Shown: one piece after another, positions 63,302 to 64,000 of the stretch
Layout: every line of letters begins with the position of its first letter
How positions within the stretch are numbered: position 1 is the stretch's first letter
Assembly: GCA_905479015.1 (NCBI GenBank)
Contig: CAJQKV010000007.1
Location: 62,001-126,000, forward strand
From: an uncultured Cyclobacteriaceae bacterium
GTDB lineage: Bacteria > Bacteroidota > Bacteroidia > Cytophagales > Cyclobacteriaceae
Direction of reading: 5' to 3'
Length of the DNA stretch: 64,000 nucleotides
Position numbers and translations under genes: made by a program
Notes under the pieces: generated by a model
Databases searched by the model: none
Seen by the model: only the letters and a program-made list of their open reading frames with translations
Told to the model about the DNA's origin: nothing

Positions 63302-64000
63302 CTATTCTTCTACTTTCCAAAAAACAATTCCTCCGGCTTGCTTCCCTACTTCTACCACATCAATTAATTCATGTTTCTCTAATGAAATGATGTCTACTGA
63401 ACCTCGCTCATTACCTTTCCCCTCCACTGAGACGAATGCATATTTATGATCAGGAGAAACCGAAATGCCATGGGTAATCCCTCTAGAGTTCTTAATAACA
63501 GCCAATTCCCTCCCCTGATCAAGGTCCCAAATAGCAGTAGTTCCTTCGGTTTTGTAGCTTACAATCATTTTTTTTCCATCACCCGTAATTTCTATATTGT
63601 AAGGACCTTTTCCAGTTGGGAAGGTCTGGACTACTTCCCATTTAAGAAGATCTATTTCTAAAATCATATCCTTACCATTGGCGGCGACAAAAACACGTTG
63701 ACCATCGGGATGTGGGATGACCCAGGTAGGTTTGATCGCTGAATGATGGCTATCCTGATGGGGCGTCTCGTCATTCATGGTATGCCCCATAGCTGCGTGA
63801 TCTACCGCAGCATCGCTAGGTACCTTATTTAAAGAAGCTAAGGAACGATCTAAATCCAACTTTCGGCTTATTTCCATGGTCATGACATCTATTTCAAAAA
63901 GTTCTCCAGACATCATGGCTACGGAGAAATGATTCAGACCATCGGGACTGATTCTAGACCCATGAGGCATCGCGCCTGTTTGAATTTGTTTGAGCTCTTC
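63302..64000 (-). CDS. YVTN-type beta-propeller protein, N-terminus outside the window
   Basis: At least 232 residues; the frame runs open to the right edge (in-frame EELKQIQTGA precedes the first internal Met), so the 5' end is missing. Repeats of the YVTN/cytochrome cd1-like propeller type are visible: AMPHGSRISPDGLNHFSVA, FVAANGKDMILEIDLLKWEVV, GPYNIEITGDGKKMIVSY, HGISVSPDHKYAFVSVEG. Such proteins are exported and bind ligands or partners. It lies 67 bases upstream of the aminotransferase gene, in the same direction, and may head the transcript. Confidence 0.85.
   Translation of the reverse strand, partial: EELKQIQTGAMPHGSRISPDGLNHFSVAMMSGELFEIDVMTMEISRKLDLDRSLASLNKVPSDAAVDHAAMGHTMNDETPHQDSHHSAIKPTWVIPHPDGQRVFVAANGKDMILEIDLLKWEVVQTFPTGKGPYNIEITGDGKKMIVSYKTEGTTAIWDLDQGRELAVIKNSRGITHGISVSPDHKYAFVSVEGKGNERGSVDIISLEKHELIDVVEVGKQAGGIVFWKVEE

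Overview
This window reads as a chromosomal segment of a Bacteroidota bacterium, probably of the Saprospiria/Chitinophagales type. The evidence is moderately AT-rich DNA, a type B T9SS sorting domain ('gliding CHU' C-terminus), several lipoproteins and RR/KR-type leader peptides, large BNR/VPS10-type propeller proteins, TAnnTTTG-like promoter elements and frequent TTG/GTG starts. I cannot fix the genus from sequence alone. No insertion sequence, prophage, CRISPR array or rRNA is visible. The one RNA gene is tRNA-Lys(TTT).

Layout. 0-6.8 kb: ankyrin protein, low-molecular-weight tyrosine phosphatase, an unlisted 56-residue membrane protein, an exported HMA metal-binding protein coupled to an outer-membrane barrel, a Kazal-domain lipoprotein, then divergent oxyR and katG with a 31-bp palindrome between them. 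6.8-8.5 kb: a sulfite-oxidase-family molybdoenzyme with its cytochrome c partner. 8.5-18.2 kb: the most unusual region, two convergent operons. The right-going arm encodes AdoMet decarboxylase, a voltage-gated K+ channel, a membrane-anchored degenerate aminopropyltransferase-like protein and an exported flavin oxidoreductase. The left-going arm encodes a YbjN-like protein, PspA, a 47-residue membrane peptide, a DUF4178-like protein, a glycine/serine-rich lipoprotein, a duplicated DUF350 membrane protein and a membrane-anchored spermidine-synthase-like enzyme. A divergent XRE regulator flanks it. 18.3-32.1 kb: sarcosine-oxidase-like enzyme and HEAT protein, then DPP-IV, Xaa-Pro peptidase and M1 peptidase next to an HMA-MauE fusion and a complete-looking trans-4-hydroxyproline catabolic set. 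Together these suggest use of proline/hydroxyproline-rich (collagen-like) peptides.

32.2-44.2 kb: a frameshifted repeat protein, about 1 kb of mostly empty DNA holding a possible regulator remnant, a 989-residue propeller protein, a YdeP/FdhF-type molybdoenzyme, tRNA-Lys with terminator, a BatE-like protein and a T9SS cargo protein. 44.2-55.6 kb: rlmD, a small conserved protein, an LVIVD-repeat lipoprotein, a METTL25-like methyltransferase, acyl-CoA thioesterase, a second M1 peptidase, a class A beta-lactamase-like lipoprotein, a Gfo/Idh/MocA oxidoreductase and an aldehyde dehydrogenase. 55.7-64 kb: a second VPS10-type propeller protein, then a left-going run of propeller protein (cut by the window edge), class V aminotransferase, APC permease and an aldo/keto reductase fused to a RidA domain.

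The best candidate for an under-described system is the 8.55-17.31 kb cassette. Its left arm follows the logic of the E. coli yjfIJKLMC operon, but the ATP-grasp enzyme is absent and polyamine-synthesis-type enzymes, a K+ channel and an exported flavoenzyme are present. I infer a membrane-stress module that makes or senses a polyamine-like product; the product itself cannot be deduced here.
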